This document shows positions 9,252 through 17,346 of a stretch of DNA of 64,000 nt, one piece after another; the stretch's first letter is position 1, and every line of letters begins with the position of its first letter. A program made the translations under genes and the position numbers. The notes under the pieces were generated by a model. That model was not told where the DNA came from. It searched no databases and was given only the letters and a program-made list of their open reading frames with translations. Origin of the DNA: Catalinimonas alkaloidigena (GTDB lineage: Bacteria; Bacteroidota; Bacteroidia; Cytophagales; Cyclobacteriaceae); assembly GCF_029504655.1 (NCBI RefSeq), contig NZ_JAQFIL010000001.1, positions 7,164,001-7,228,000 of the forward strand, read 5' to 3'.

Positions 9252-10367
9252 ATGAACTCTGAAATGAATATCACAAAATTCCCTATCCTATTCGCGATTT
9301 TATTGTTTGCAGTTTCCTGCAATCAGGACTCTCAAACTACTACGACAGAAGAACAAACTAAAACGACTTCCAGCACTTCCTCTGACCCAGCTAAGCCCAT
9401 GCCCGGCGAACAGCCTGAAGGCATGGTGTGGATACCAGGAGGTAAATTTACGATGGGTAGTGAAGATGAATCTGCTACCCGTGTGGAAGGTCCTGAATAC
9501 CTGGTAGAAGTTTCGGGATTCTGGATGGATACGCATGAAGTGACCAATGCAGAGTTTAGAGCGTTTGTGGAAGCTACCGGCTACCAGACGATTGCGGAAC
9601 GCCCGGTAGACTGGGAAGAACTGAAGAAACAGCTTCCTCCCGGAACGCCCCGTCCTCCAGAAGAAGCCTTGCAACCGGGCTCGCTGGTATTTGCTCCTCC
9701 TCATCAGGCGGTTCCTTTAGATGATTACTCCCGCTGGTGGAGCTGGCAGACCGGTGCCGACTGGCAGCACCCTCATGGACCAGGAAGCAGTATTGAGGGC
9801 AAAGACAACTATCCGGTAGTGCATATCGCTTACGAAGACGCCCAGGCTTACGCTGAGTGGGCAGGCAAGCGCCTACCTACTGAGGCGGAATGGGAATATG
9901 CTGCCCGGGGGGGGAATGGCAATGAAGCTTTTGCCTGGGGAGACGAACTGATGCCCAATGGCAGATACCTGGCTAACTTTTTTCAGGGAAATTTCCCTTA
10001 CAACAACAGCGGACAGGATGGGTTTGCTGGTGCTGCACCTATCAAAAGTTTCAAGCCTAATGGCTATGGACTTTATGATATGATCGGCAATGTGTGGGAG
10101 TGGAGCTCCGACTGGTATCGCCCGGATACACATGCCCGTAACCAACTGGCAGGAATGGCCGCTTGTAAAAACCCGACAGGTCCGGAATCCAGTTATGACC
10201 CCACTGAGCCATATGCTGAAAAGCGGGTGATCAAAGGAGGCTCTTTCTTATGTAGTGAGCAGTATTGCAGTAACTATCGCCCCAGTGCCCGTATGGCTAC
10301 CTCTATAGACTCAGGCCAGGAGCATTTGGGCTTTCGCTGTGTCAAAGATGCTAATGCGCAGATGTAA
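9252..10367 (+). CDS. Lipoprotein formylglycine-generating-enzyme (SUMF1/FGE) homologue
   Basis: A 371-residue lipoprotein: the signal peptide ends in a lipobox (LLFAVSC near residue 23) followed by a Ser/Thr-rich linker. The rest is an FGE-sulfatase domain: MVWIPGGKFTMGS near 58, HEVTNAEFRAF near 95, KRLPTEAEWEYAARGG near 205, MIGNVWEWSSDWY near 277, and RVIKGGSFLCSEQYCSNYRP near 325. The last block keeps the C-x4-C pair that in known FGEs forms the copper/thiol active site, whereas many bacterial SUMF1-like proteins lack it. So it may oxidise a cysteine of a periplasmic or surface sulfatase to formylglycine. No sulfatase with the C/S-x-P-x-R motif lies nearby. Starts at 9252 and 9264 are both possible. 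Confidence 0.8.
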   Translation: MNSEMNITKFPILFAILLFAVSCNQDSQTTTTEEQTKTTSSTSSDPAKPMPGEQPEGMVWIPGGKFTMGSEDESATRVEGPEYLVEVSGFWMDTHEVTNAEFRAFVEATGYQTIAERPVDWEELKKQLPPGTPRPPEEALQPGSLVFAPPHQAVPLDDYSRWWSWQTGADWQHPHGPGSSIEGKDNYPVVHIAYEDAQAYAEWAGKRLPTEAEWEYAARGGNGNEAFAWGDELMPNGRYLANFFQGNFPYNNSGQDGFAGAAPIKSFKPNGYGLYDMIGNVWEWSSDWYRPDTHARNQLAGMAACKNPTGPESSYDPTEPYAEKRVIKGGSFLCSEQYCSNYRPSARMATSIDSGQEHLGFRCVKDANAQM

Positions 10368-10435
10368 TGACAGTATGCGCTGTCAGATCTGATTAATGTA
10401 GCTCACATATTTCCTTATTCAGTACACTTTTGCTC

Positions 10436-10469
10436 AAGCGTGTTTAGCTATTAGCTCTTCACGCTTTTT
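10436..10469 (+). terminator. Intrinsic terminator after the FGE-like gene
   Basis: AAGCGTG (10436-10442) pairs with CACGCTT (10460-10466), followed by a T-rich run. It lies about 70 bases after the stop. A smaller hairpin (TGACAG/CTGTCA, 10368-10385) directly follows the stop codon but lacks a T-run. Confidence 0.5.
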
Positions 10470-10534
10470 GCTTTTATAGCTTCGCCTCCAGCCCCTCTAC
10501 ACAAATAATTTCTGGTTTCCCATAAAAATAAATA

Positions 10535-10590
10535 TGACTGCATGGTCACATTTATTATGCATTTTCCTTATCTTTATGACCATGCAGTCA
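10535..10590. promoter_or_regulatory. Paired operator for the adjacent TetR-type regulator
   Basis: TGACTGCATGGTCA (10535-10548) and its exact reverse complement TGACCATGCAGTCA (10577-10590) lie 28 bases apart. Each arm is itself nearly palindromic (TGAC...GTCA). The second arm ends 13 bases before the TetR start codon at 10604, which suggests autoregulation of the regulator and exporter operon. Confidence 0.75.
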
Positions 10591-10603
10591 CATTATGCTG
10601 TTT

Positions 10604-11275
10604 ATGCCTAGAGAAACCTTTCATAAACTCAAAGAAGAAAAGAAAAAAAAGCTGATAGATGGCTTTCTGAGGGAATTTAGCATCAAAACCTACGATGAAG
10701 CATCGCTTAGCTCAGCAGTCAAATCACTGGGCATAGCCAAGGGAAGTATCTATCAGTACTTTGACAACAAGCTGGACCTCTTTCTTTTTCTGGTGGGGGA
10801 ATGTAGCGCGGTGAAGCAAACATACATTGGTCACCTGAAAAGAGAAGATTTTCCTGATTTCTGGACGTATTTCAAAGCTTTGTATGAAGAAGGAGTGAAA
10901 TTTGACCTGGAAAATCCGCTGCAAAGCCATTTTCTGCACAGCCTGGCAAAAAATATCAACTCCCCTTCTATCCAGGAGATCAATGATAAATTTCAGGAGC
11001 AGACCATTGCAGCTTTTGCCGAGATGATCCGCTATGAAGTGACACATGGACATTTCAGAGATGATCTTCCACTGAGCACCATGGCATTCTTTCTCTATAA
11101 AACCAGCCTGAGTATCAATGATCATATGCAGCTATTCTATGATGTAAATCCGGAAGTAAGTATCCAAAAAAAGATGGCTGTGTATGCGGATCAGAAAGAC
11201 CAGCTGCTTATGAAAACTGTAGACGAATATGTTCATCTGCTTCGTCAGGCATTTGACCCCCAGTCCAATGATTAA
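10604..11275 (+). CDS. TetR/AcrR-family transcriptional regulator
   Basis: A 223-residue regulator with an N-terminal TetR helix-turn-helix; SLGIAKGSIYQYFDNKLDLF (residues about 42-61) is the classic recognition-helix and YFxNKxDL block. The helical C-terminal half is the likely ligand-binding and dimer domain. I chose the ATG at 10604 (PRETFHKLKEE...) over 10595, because the earlier one lies only 5 bases from the operator arm. The perfect inverted operator just upstream points to autorepression. The gene overlaps the ABC ATPase gene by 8 bases, so loss of repression by an unknown ligand would induce the exporter. Confidence 0.88.
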   Translation: MPRETFHKLKEEKKKKLIDGFLREFSIKTYDEASLSSAVKSLGIAKGSIYQYFDNKLDLFLFLVGECSAVKQTYIGHLKREDFPDFWTYFKALYEEGVKFDLENPLQSHFLHSLAKNINSPSIQEINDKFQEQTIAAFAEMIRYEVTHGHFRDDLPLSTMAFFLYKTSLSINDHMQLFYDVNPEVSIQKKMAVYADQKDQLLMKTVDEYVHLLRQAFDPQSND

Positions 11276-12119
11276 AGTCAACAACCTTTCATTTACTTAT
11301 CCCGGCAGTACTAAAGCAGTATTGAAAGAGCTGAATTTTGAGATCAGTCAGGGAGAGATATTCGGTTTCCTGGGACCATCGGGAGCCGGAAAAAGTACCA
11401 CACAAAAGATCCTCTACAAGATACTGCATGGTTTTGAAGGAGAAGTACTGATAGAGGACAAGCCCGTAAACCAATGGGGCAAAGAGTATCAGGAACGCAT
11501 AGGTGTGGGCTTTGAGTTGCCCAACCATTACCTCAAGCTCAGCGGAAAGGAAAACCTGGAGCTGTTTGCCACTTTCTACAAGAAGGAAAAACTACTGCCT
11601 ATTCCTGATTTATTTACGATGGTAGATCTGGCGGACAGCATGGACAAAAAAGTGGAAGCTTACTCTAAAGGGATGAAGGTGCGCCTCAACTTTATCCGGG
11701 CTATCATGCATAGTCCGGATATTCTTTTTTTTGACGAACCTACGGCCGGCCTGGACCCCGTTAATGCGTATAAAATCAAAGCGCACATCCTGAAAATGAG
11801 AGAGGAAGGGAAGACCATTTTTATCACCACCCACAACATGAGTACTGCCGATGAACTCTGCGACCGGGTAGCTTTTATCGTAGACGGACAATTACGGGTA
11901 ACCGAAAAACCTTCCGTACTGAAGCATCAGCATGGCAAAAATGTAGTAAAGGTAGAGCGAAAGGATGCGCGGACAGCAGAGTTTCCTATGGAGCAGCTAG
12001 GGGCGAATGAATCCTTTTTAAGCTTTATCAGGCAGGATGAATTACTAAGAATCAATACCCTGGAGGCTACCCTGGAGGAAGTGTTTATTCAGGTTACCGG
12101 AAAAGCACTAAAGGCATGA
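11268..12119 (+). CDS. ABC transporter ATP-binding protein (exporter type)
   Basis: A 283-residue nucleotide-binding subunit with Walker A GPSGAGKST near residue 36, signature YSKGMKVRLN near 135, Walker B DILFFDEPTAGLDP near 155 and the H-loop TTHNMSTADELC near 190. The start at ATG 11268 overlaps the TetR stop; the longer reading frame from 11229 would lie inside the regulator gene. Its C-terminus overlaps the first permease by 4 bases. The arrangement of one ATPase and two six-helix permeases resembles drug or bacteriocin-type exporters, including the fluoroquinolone-export type. The substrate is not known. Confidence 0.88.
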   Translation: MIKVNNLSFTYPGSTKAVLKELNFEISQGEIFGFLGPSGAGKSTTQKILYKILHGFEGEVLIEDKPVNQWGKEYQERIGVGFELPNHYLKLSGKENLELFATFYKKEKLLPIPDLFTMVDLADSMDKKVEAYSKGMKVRLNFIRAIMHSPDILFFDEPTAGLDPVNAYKIKAHILKMREEGKTIFITTHNMSTADELCDRVAFIVDGQLRVTEKPSVLKHQHGKNVVKVERKDARTAEFPMEQLGANESFLSFIRQDELLRINTLEATLEEVFIQVTGKALKA

Positions 12120-12817
12120 AAGCATTGATACAACAGATGAAATGGCAGTTCATGATCATGAGCCGCAACAATATCATCTCCATCAGCATAGTGGTCACTG
12201 TGATTTACGCACTCATGTTCTTTGCCCTGAAAGGATTAGAGAATATGGATAAAGTACTTACCCTGCTGATCCTGAATGATCCGGCCATCATCGGTATGTT
12301 TTTTATCGGGCTGTCGGTAATTATGGAGAGGAATCAGCAGGTCCTTTCTGCTTTGTTTGTGACCCCCATCAATCATCATATCTACCTGCTCTCACGTATA
12401 CTTGCTTTGTCCATTGTAGGCTGGCTGTGTGCGTTGGGCATGGCCCTGGCAGCCGTAGGTACTTCTTTTCATTTCTTACACTTTTCTGTCGGGACTTTCG
12501 GGATTTGTATACTTGCCTGCCTGGCGGGTTTGTATCTGGTCTGCTACACTTCAGAATTTATGCACTTTACGCTACGGTCCATCCCCCTGCTGATGATCTT
12601 TGTCAACCTGCCCCTGCTTAATTATTTTGGGGTAACCGACATCTGGTTTTTCCGGCTCATGCCTTCTTATGGCAGCCTGAACCTTATTGCCAATGCTCAT
12701 CAAGGCCCACTCGCATGGCCTGAGCTAATCTTTAGCTATGGGGTCCTCGTAGGATGGTCAGCCTTGCTGTATTGGGGAGTGTACCGCCTCTTTATGTCCA
12801 AAATTGTAAATGCCTGA
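12116..12817 (+). CDS. ABC exporter permease subunit 1
   Basis: A 233-residue integral membrane protein with about six hydrophobic segments (near residues 20-40, 55-70, 93-112, 120-143, 150-175 and 205-225). It begins inside the ATPase stop codon (ATGA overlap) and is followed 3 bases later by a second permease. No soluble domain is present. It forms the membrane channel with the ATPase and the second permease. Confidence 0.75.
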   Translation: MKALIQQMKWQFMIMSRNNIISISIVVTVIYALMFFALKGLENMDKVLTLLILNDPAIIGMFFIGLSVIMERNQQVLSALFVTPINHHIYLLSRILALSIVGWLCALGMALAAVGTSFHFLHFSVGTFGICILACLAGLYLVCYTSEFMHFTLRSIPLLMIFVNLPLLNYFGVTDIWFFRLMPSYGSLNLIANAHQGPLAWPELIFSYGVLVGWSALLYWGVYRLFMSKIVNA

Positions 12818-12820
12818 GTT

Positions 12821-13531
12821 ATGCATCAGTTGATTAAGGTTTCCCTCAGTGATTTTAAGCTGATCTTCAGAGATGCTTCGCTACGGGTTTTTCTGTTTTT
12901 GCCCGGCCTGATTTACCTCTTGATCAATCTGTTTCTACCCTGGCTGGTCAGTCGTTTTGAAGGTGTAAGCGAATATGTGCCCTATGTGCTAATCGTAGCC
13001 ACGATTGAAAACACCCAGATGTTTGGCTTCATTTACAGCATGGTGCTGATTGACGAAAAAGAGACAGAAGTGGCTAAGGTCTATGGGGTTTTGCCAGTGT
13101 CTAAAATAGGTTTTATCCTTTTCCGCCTGATCATCCCTTGTCTGCTGACGGTCCTGCTCACCTGGATACTGCTGATCATACAGCCCTTCTATGTGCTTTC
13201 TTTATGGGCAGCTTTCTTGTTTTCCATCCTGGCGGGGCTGATCGTTCCGGTCTATGCGCTGGGCATATCCATATTGTCCAAAAACAAAATGGAAGGCATG
13301 GTGTGGATCAAGATATTCAACATTGCTGTAGTGCTTCCGGTAGTAGCCTTTTTTGTACCGGAGACTTTTAGCTTTCTCTTTGGTATATTTCCTACCCACT
13401 GGGCTTTTCAGGGCTTGAACCAATTGATTGGCGGGGAGGCTTATGCCTGGTGCATGCTGGCAGGCTTTGTATACTTTTTGGTCCTGCTGCTATTTGCCGC
13501 CCGCAAGTTTAGCAAAGTACATTTTGCTTAA
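12821..13531 (+). CDS. ABC exporter permease subunit 2
   Basis: A 236-residue membrane protein with six likely transmembrane helices and a cytoplasmic loop containing an E-K-E-T-E-V-A-K-V-Y-G segment near residue 87, a pattern common in ABC-2-type permeases. It is the last gene of the TetR-regulated operon. It ends 27 bases before the convergent phosphodiesterase gene, and no hairpin is evident in that gap. Confidence 0.75.
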   Translation: MHQLIKVSLSDFKLIFRDASLRVFLFLPGLIYLLINLFLPWLVSRFEGVSEYVPYVLIVATIENTQMFGFIYSMVLIDEKETEVAKVYGVLPVSKIGFILFRLIIPCLLTVLLTWILLIIQPFYVLSLWAAFLFSILAGLIVPVYALGISILSKNKMEGMVWIKIFNIAVVLPVVAFFVPETFSFLFGIFPTHWAFQGLNQLIGGEAYAWCMLAGFVYFLVLLLFAARKFSKVHFA

Positions 13532-13558
13532 GGTTTGTTGCTTACTTACTTCTAAGTA

Positions 13559-14812
13559 TTATTTTTTGATAATAGACTGTAACACAGCTCCCCTGCCATC
13601 AATGTCTTTGGGGACACTTAGCCCCAGTAGTTGGGCTACCAGCGGGTACACATGTATATTTCTGAAGGCCGGCAGTCGTTTCCCTGCCTTGATCTGGGGG
13701 CCATGGGCATAAAAAATACCACCCATTTCATCCACCACATCCGGATCATAGCCATGTACTCCTGCATAAGCAGGCTGGGCATACCTTTTTCTTATCTCCT
13801 CCTGGGACAGATTTTTAAAGTAGAAGCCGGGCTTTGCCGTCAGTAACAAATCTCCGGCGGCAGTATGCTCATAATGCCAGTCTTCCGGAAACTGCTGGCG
13901 GGTGTAAATATCATAAGCGCCTTTATCAGCTTTCAGTATTTGATATATGTTTTCTGCCTGCGCCTGGTCTTTGGTATAGATGTGCAATTGTGAGCCTCCA
14001 TTCGCCGCTTTAATATCCGCATCCGCTAACTTTTCTGTAATCGCCTGGCTAGAAATAATTGTCTGTACCGATTCTTCCATGGTATACATGCCATGATCAG
14101 AAACCACAATTACATTGACCGGCAGAGAAATATGTTGAAGCTTTTCCATAATACTGCCCAGGAGTGCATCTGCTTCTTGCAAAGCTTCCGCGATTTCTTC
14201 TGACTCCCCTCCATATTGATGTCCCTGTGTATCAATAAATGAAAAATACAGGCTGATCAGGCGGGGCCTTTCTGCTTCGGGCAGACGGAGCCATTCCATG
14301 ACCTGATCTACCCGCTCCTTGTTTGGTACATCCTCATCATAACGGTAGTAATAATCCGGATACATGCCCTGTATAGGGGCTTCAGAGCCTACCCAAAAGT
14401 AAGACGCTGCTTTCAAACCCTGAGACTGTGCCAGTTGCCAAAGAGGAGTGCCTCCATAAAAGTTTGGGTTTTCAACTGCTTCTCGATTGCTGACCGCATA
14501 TCCTTTCTCTAAATCGGGGCAGTAAAAAGTATTGTCTACCAGCCCATGACGCCCCGGATACATGCCTGTAACCAATGTATAATGATTAGGAAATGTTTTG
14601 CTGGGAAAGGACGGGAGCAGGCGCTCAGCGGAAGCTCCGGTTTCAATAAACTCTTCAAAATGAGGCATGTCATGGTCCTGCACATAATCATACCTGAAGC
14701 CATCAAAAGAGATCATCAGCACATAGGGCTGGACATCCTGGATCAATGCTTTATTGCAGCCCGCCAGTAGTAGCATGGCAGGAGATAGCAGGAGCAGTAA
14801 AGAACGTGTCAT
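13559..14812 (-). CDS. Ectonucleotide pyrophosphatase/phosphodiesterase (NPP family, lipoprotein)
   Basis: A 417-residue secreted phosphodiesterase of the alkaline-phosphatase superfamily. The start at 14812 gives a lipoprotein signal ending LLLAGC; the longer frame lacks a sensible signal. The active site is readable: metal-binding Asp in MISFDGFRYDY near residue 33, the Thr nucleophile in PSFPSKTFPNHYTLVTGMYP near 68, FIDTQGHQYGG near 190 with metal-ligand Asp and His, VSDHGM near 235, and a late His in YAGVHGYDPD near 368. It would hydrolyse nucleotides or other phosphodiesters in the periplasm or at the surface, probably to scavenge phosphate or nucleosides. The nucleophile is Thr, so it does not need formylglycine maturation. 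Confidence 0.85.
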   Translation of the reverse strand: MTRSLLLLLSPAMLLLAGCNKALIQDVQPYVLMISFDGFRYDYVQDHDMPHFEEFIETGASAERLLPSFPSKTFPNHYTLVTGMYPGRHGLVDNTFYCPDLEKGYAVSNREAVENPNFYGGTPLWQLAQSQGLKAASYFWVGSEAPIQGMYPDYYYRYDEDVPNKERVDQVMEWLRLPEAERPRLISLYFSFIDTQGHQYGGESEEIAEALQEADALLGSIMEKLQHISLPVNVIVVSDHGMYTMEESVQTIISSQAITEKLADADIKAANGGSQLHIYTKDQAQAENIYQILKADKGAYDIYTRQQFPEDWHYEHTAAGDLLLTAKPGFYFKNLSQEEIRKRYAQPAYAGVHGYDPDVVDEMGGIFYAHGPQIKAGKRLPAFRNIHVYPLVAQLLGLSVPKDIDGRGAVLQSIIKK

Positions 14813-14859
14813 GCAGTCATCAGTTTCAATAAAAATTAACTTATAAGAATGAGTAGCGG

Positions 14860-14884
14860 AACAGGCTTGTACAGCCTGTTTTTT
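14860..14884 (+). terminator. Hairpin with T-run in plus orientation
   Basis: AACAGGC (14860-14866) and GCCTGTT (14874-14880) form a stem with a 7-base loop, followed by TTTT to 14884. It sits between two leftward genes, so the T-run is in the antisense direction. It may act bidirectionally on the transcript of the upstream secreted-protein gene. Confidence 0.4.
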
Positions 14885-14978
14885 GGGCTGAGGTATTAAA
14901 AAAAGACTTATAAAGGTTGTATTCGCCACGCAAAGCTAATATAGTGCAACTACATTTACTACAAATTATACTGAAAGC

Positions 14979-15593
14979 TCAAGGCATGATGGAAGAGGCA
15001 CATTGCGTATTATAATAATTGATAACTTCAAAAGGAAGCTTAAAAAAACCTGATTCCAACTTACGCTGTAGTTCCGGGCAGTCTGAAAAATAAGCGCGCA
15101 GCACTTTCTTCTTCAAGCCAAAAATACCCTGCGTGGCACGAACCATCATCTTTTCATCGGCACGTTTGAAGAGAGGGAAGCTGGAAACATAATCGTCAGT
15201 TCCATCAATCCATTCATATTCATATAGGCACAACGGACCTTCTTTCAGTACCCTCAAAAATGTTTCTTCACCTCCATAAGGCACAACCTGGTAATAACTG
15301 TTCAGTATGCTAAAGGCTTGTGCTTCTTCCAAGCGGTATTTTCGGTATGTTTCGTTGCCTGCTTTATATGCACTAAGGCTAGATAATGCGTACTTCTTCC
15401 GTTTACCCTCTGTATCCCAATATCTGATTTTGTTTAAAAACTTTAGTCCGCCAAAAGTTTGCTTGAGTCTCTGTACCTGTCCATAGAGCGTGTCTCCATT
15501 GGCAAGCACCACGTATCCTTCCTGAGCCAGTTCCTGGCAATATGCAGAAGATATCAAAATTAAACTTAGCAGGAGTGTAAACAGATATGGCAT
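14979..15593 (-). CDS. Secreted protein of unknown function
   Basis: A 204-residue protein that begins with a signal peptide (hydrophobic core then SSAYCQE). I chose the ATG at 15593 over an upstream GTG because it places the signal peptide at the N-terminus. The mature part starts with a G-Y-V-V-L-A-N-G-D-T-L-Y-G-Q-V segment, a pattern common in Bacteroidota secreted proteins of unknown function. The rest is mixed charged and aromatic with two cysteines near the C-terminus. No catalytic motif was recognised. It is a single gene with gaps on both sides. Confidence 0.65.
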   Translation of the reverse strand: MPYLFTLLLSLILISSAYCQELAQEGYVVLANGDTLYGQVQRLKQTFGGLKFLNKIRYWDTEGKRKKYALSSLSAYKAGNETYRKYRLEEAQAFSILNSYYQVVPYGGEETFLRVLKEGPLCLYEYEWIDGTDDYVSSFPLFKRADEKMMVRATQGIFGLKKKVLRAYFSDCPELQRKLESGFFKLPFEVINYYNTQCASSIMP

Positions 15594-15822
15594 AAGAACA
15601 ATGAAGTATTTGAGAAAGCACACATATTTTTAAAGAACTTCAAATTTCATGCTGATCAGGATTAATGTAGAAAAAGCCAAAGGTATTTTCTGGCTGGGAA
15701 GAGGCAGGGGGTTAGCTAGGCGCAGGGCAGCATGACATTTACCTGATTGGGGACTTCGCTATTTGTTCTTCCTGCAGCTTGATGAATAACTTAGGTAATC
15801 CTTAGCATTACGAAAGATGCCC

Positions 15823-17331
15823 TTAATTTTGAGTTTTTTGTGGTATATCATCATTCATCATAGATACCATGTGTTTGGAAATATCAGGCTCATCGTAAAT
15901 TTGCTTTACCAATTTCGTGTACAATTTGGTAAACGACTGCTTATCAATCAGGTCTCCAAAGATTTCATCCAATCTCAAAAAACTCAACACATCCTGGCTT
16001 GTGCCTCGGGCTGCTTCATGAAGCTGCTCTTGCATTGCATCCATAATCTCCAGCGGCTCATTGTTTCGGTTGACCTGCCGGTCGCTGTAGTAACACCACG
16101 CAGCAAGTACCAGGGTAGCATAGCGGATGCTTCCTCCATTTTGTATATTCTCCTGAAGGGTAGGAATGAGAAACTTCGGGAGTTTGGCCGAGCTTTCTGA
16201 GCAAATACGTGCTACACTGTCTTTAATATTAGGGTTGGAGAAGCGCTCCTCCAATGTATTTTTATACTTTTTTAAGTCAATACCTGCCACAGGATCCAGC
16301 ACCGGTGTAGCTTCCTCATCCATAAATTTTCGCATGAAAGAGGCAAAAACAGTGTCGTCCATACAAGCATTGATGGTAGGGTGACCATAAATCGCCCCGG
16401 GAAGCCCCAGTACTGAATGTCCTGCATTTAGCAACCTCAGCTTCATTTTTTCATAAGGAGTGACGTCAGGTACAAAATGAACCCCTACCATTTCAAAAGC
16501 GGGTCGCCCGTTGGAAAAAGTGTCCTCTATGACCCACTGGATAAAGGGTTCGCAGGTGACCGGCCATTCATCTTTCACCCCATATGAATCGCTTAAATAG
16601 TCAATATCCTGTTGTGTAGTGACCGGGGTAATTCGGTCTACCATGGAATTGGGAAAACAGACATTCTCTTTAATCCAGCCGGCCAGCTCCGGATCCTGTT
16701 TTTCGACAAACGCCAGCAAAACATACTTCGCCACATCTCCGTTGTGCTCGACATTGTCGCAGGACATGAGGGTAAAAGCAGGGAGCTGATCCTCCTGACG
16801 TTTTTTCAAAGCTGCAGCAAGAAATCCGAATACGGTTTTGGGATTTTCGGGATGCTTCAGATCGTGTTGAACGTCTGCATTATTGAAATCAAATTTGCCC
16901 GAAGCCTTGGTGTTATATCCTCCTTCAGTTATTGTTAAAGAAACAATTTTTGTGTCAACGTGCGCCATTTTCTGTATGGCCTGCCGGGGTTGATCCACAG
17001 CCAGAATAAACTCGTTAATAGACCCGATAACCCGGCTCTCAGTGTCTCCCTTCGGGGATTTACTTATGAGGGTGTACAGACAGTCCTGCCGCTCAAAAAC
17101 CTCAGCTATCTTTCGGTCAGCCTCGCGTAAACCAATGCCACAAATGCCCCATTCCCGGGCATGAAATTTCTCCAGCAGTTCATCGGTATAGAAGGCTTCA
17201 TGCGAGCGGTGAAACCCTCCCACTCCAATGTGGACAATCCCGCAACGCACTTGCTCTCGATTATAGCTAGGACATTGGATCTGTTCTGAAATATACTTAA
17301 GATTTTTTTGATTCAGTTGAATGGTTTTCAT
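15823..17331 (-). CDS. Mannitol dehydrogenase family protein (polyol/hexuronate type)
   Basis: A 502-residue long-chain polyol dehydrogenase. It shows the N-terminal nucleotide-binding entry VHIGVGGFHRSHEAFY near residue 33 and the family signature MKLRLLNAGHSVLGLPG near 295, with the catalytic Lys, Asn and His that hold the substrate. The length is typical of mannitol 2-dehydrogenase, fructuronate reductase and tagaturonate reductase. It would interconvert a polyol or hexonate and a ketose with NAD(P). The permease gene lies 15 bases upstream on the same strand, so uptake and oxidation of the substrate are probably co-expressed. Substrate identity is not determined by these motifs. Confidence 0.85.
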   Translation of the reverse strand: MKTIQLNQKNLKYISEQIQCPSYNREQVRCGIVHIGVGGFHRSHEAFYTDELLEKFHAREWGICGIGLREADRKIAEVFERQDCLYTLISKSPKGDTESRVIGSINEFILAVDQPRQAIQKMAHVDTKIVSLTITEGGYNTKASGKFDFNNADVQHDLKHPENPKTVFGFLAAALKKRQEDQLPAFTLMSCDNVEHNGDVAKYVLLAFVEKQDPELAGWIKENVCFPNSMVDRITPVTTQQDIDYLSDSYGVKDEWPVTCEPFIQWVIEDTFSNGRPAFEMVGVHFVPDVTPYEKMKLRLLNAGHSVLGLPGAIYGHPTINACMDDTVFASFMRKFMDEEATPVLDPVAGIDLKKYKNTLEERFSNPNIKDSVARICSESSAKLPKFLIPTLQENIQNGGSIRYATLVLAAWCYYSDRQVNRNNEPLEIMDAMQEQLHEAARGTSQDVLSFLRLDEIFGDLIDKQSFTKLYTKLVKQIYDEPDISKHMVSMMNDDIPQKTQN

Positions 17332-17346
17332 GCGCTTATAATTTAA

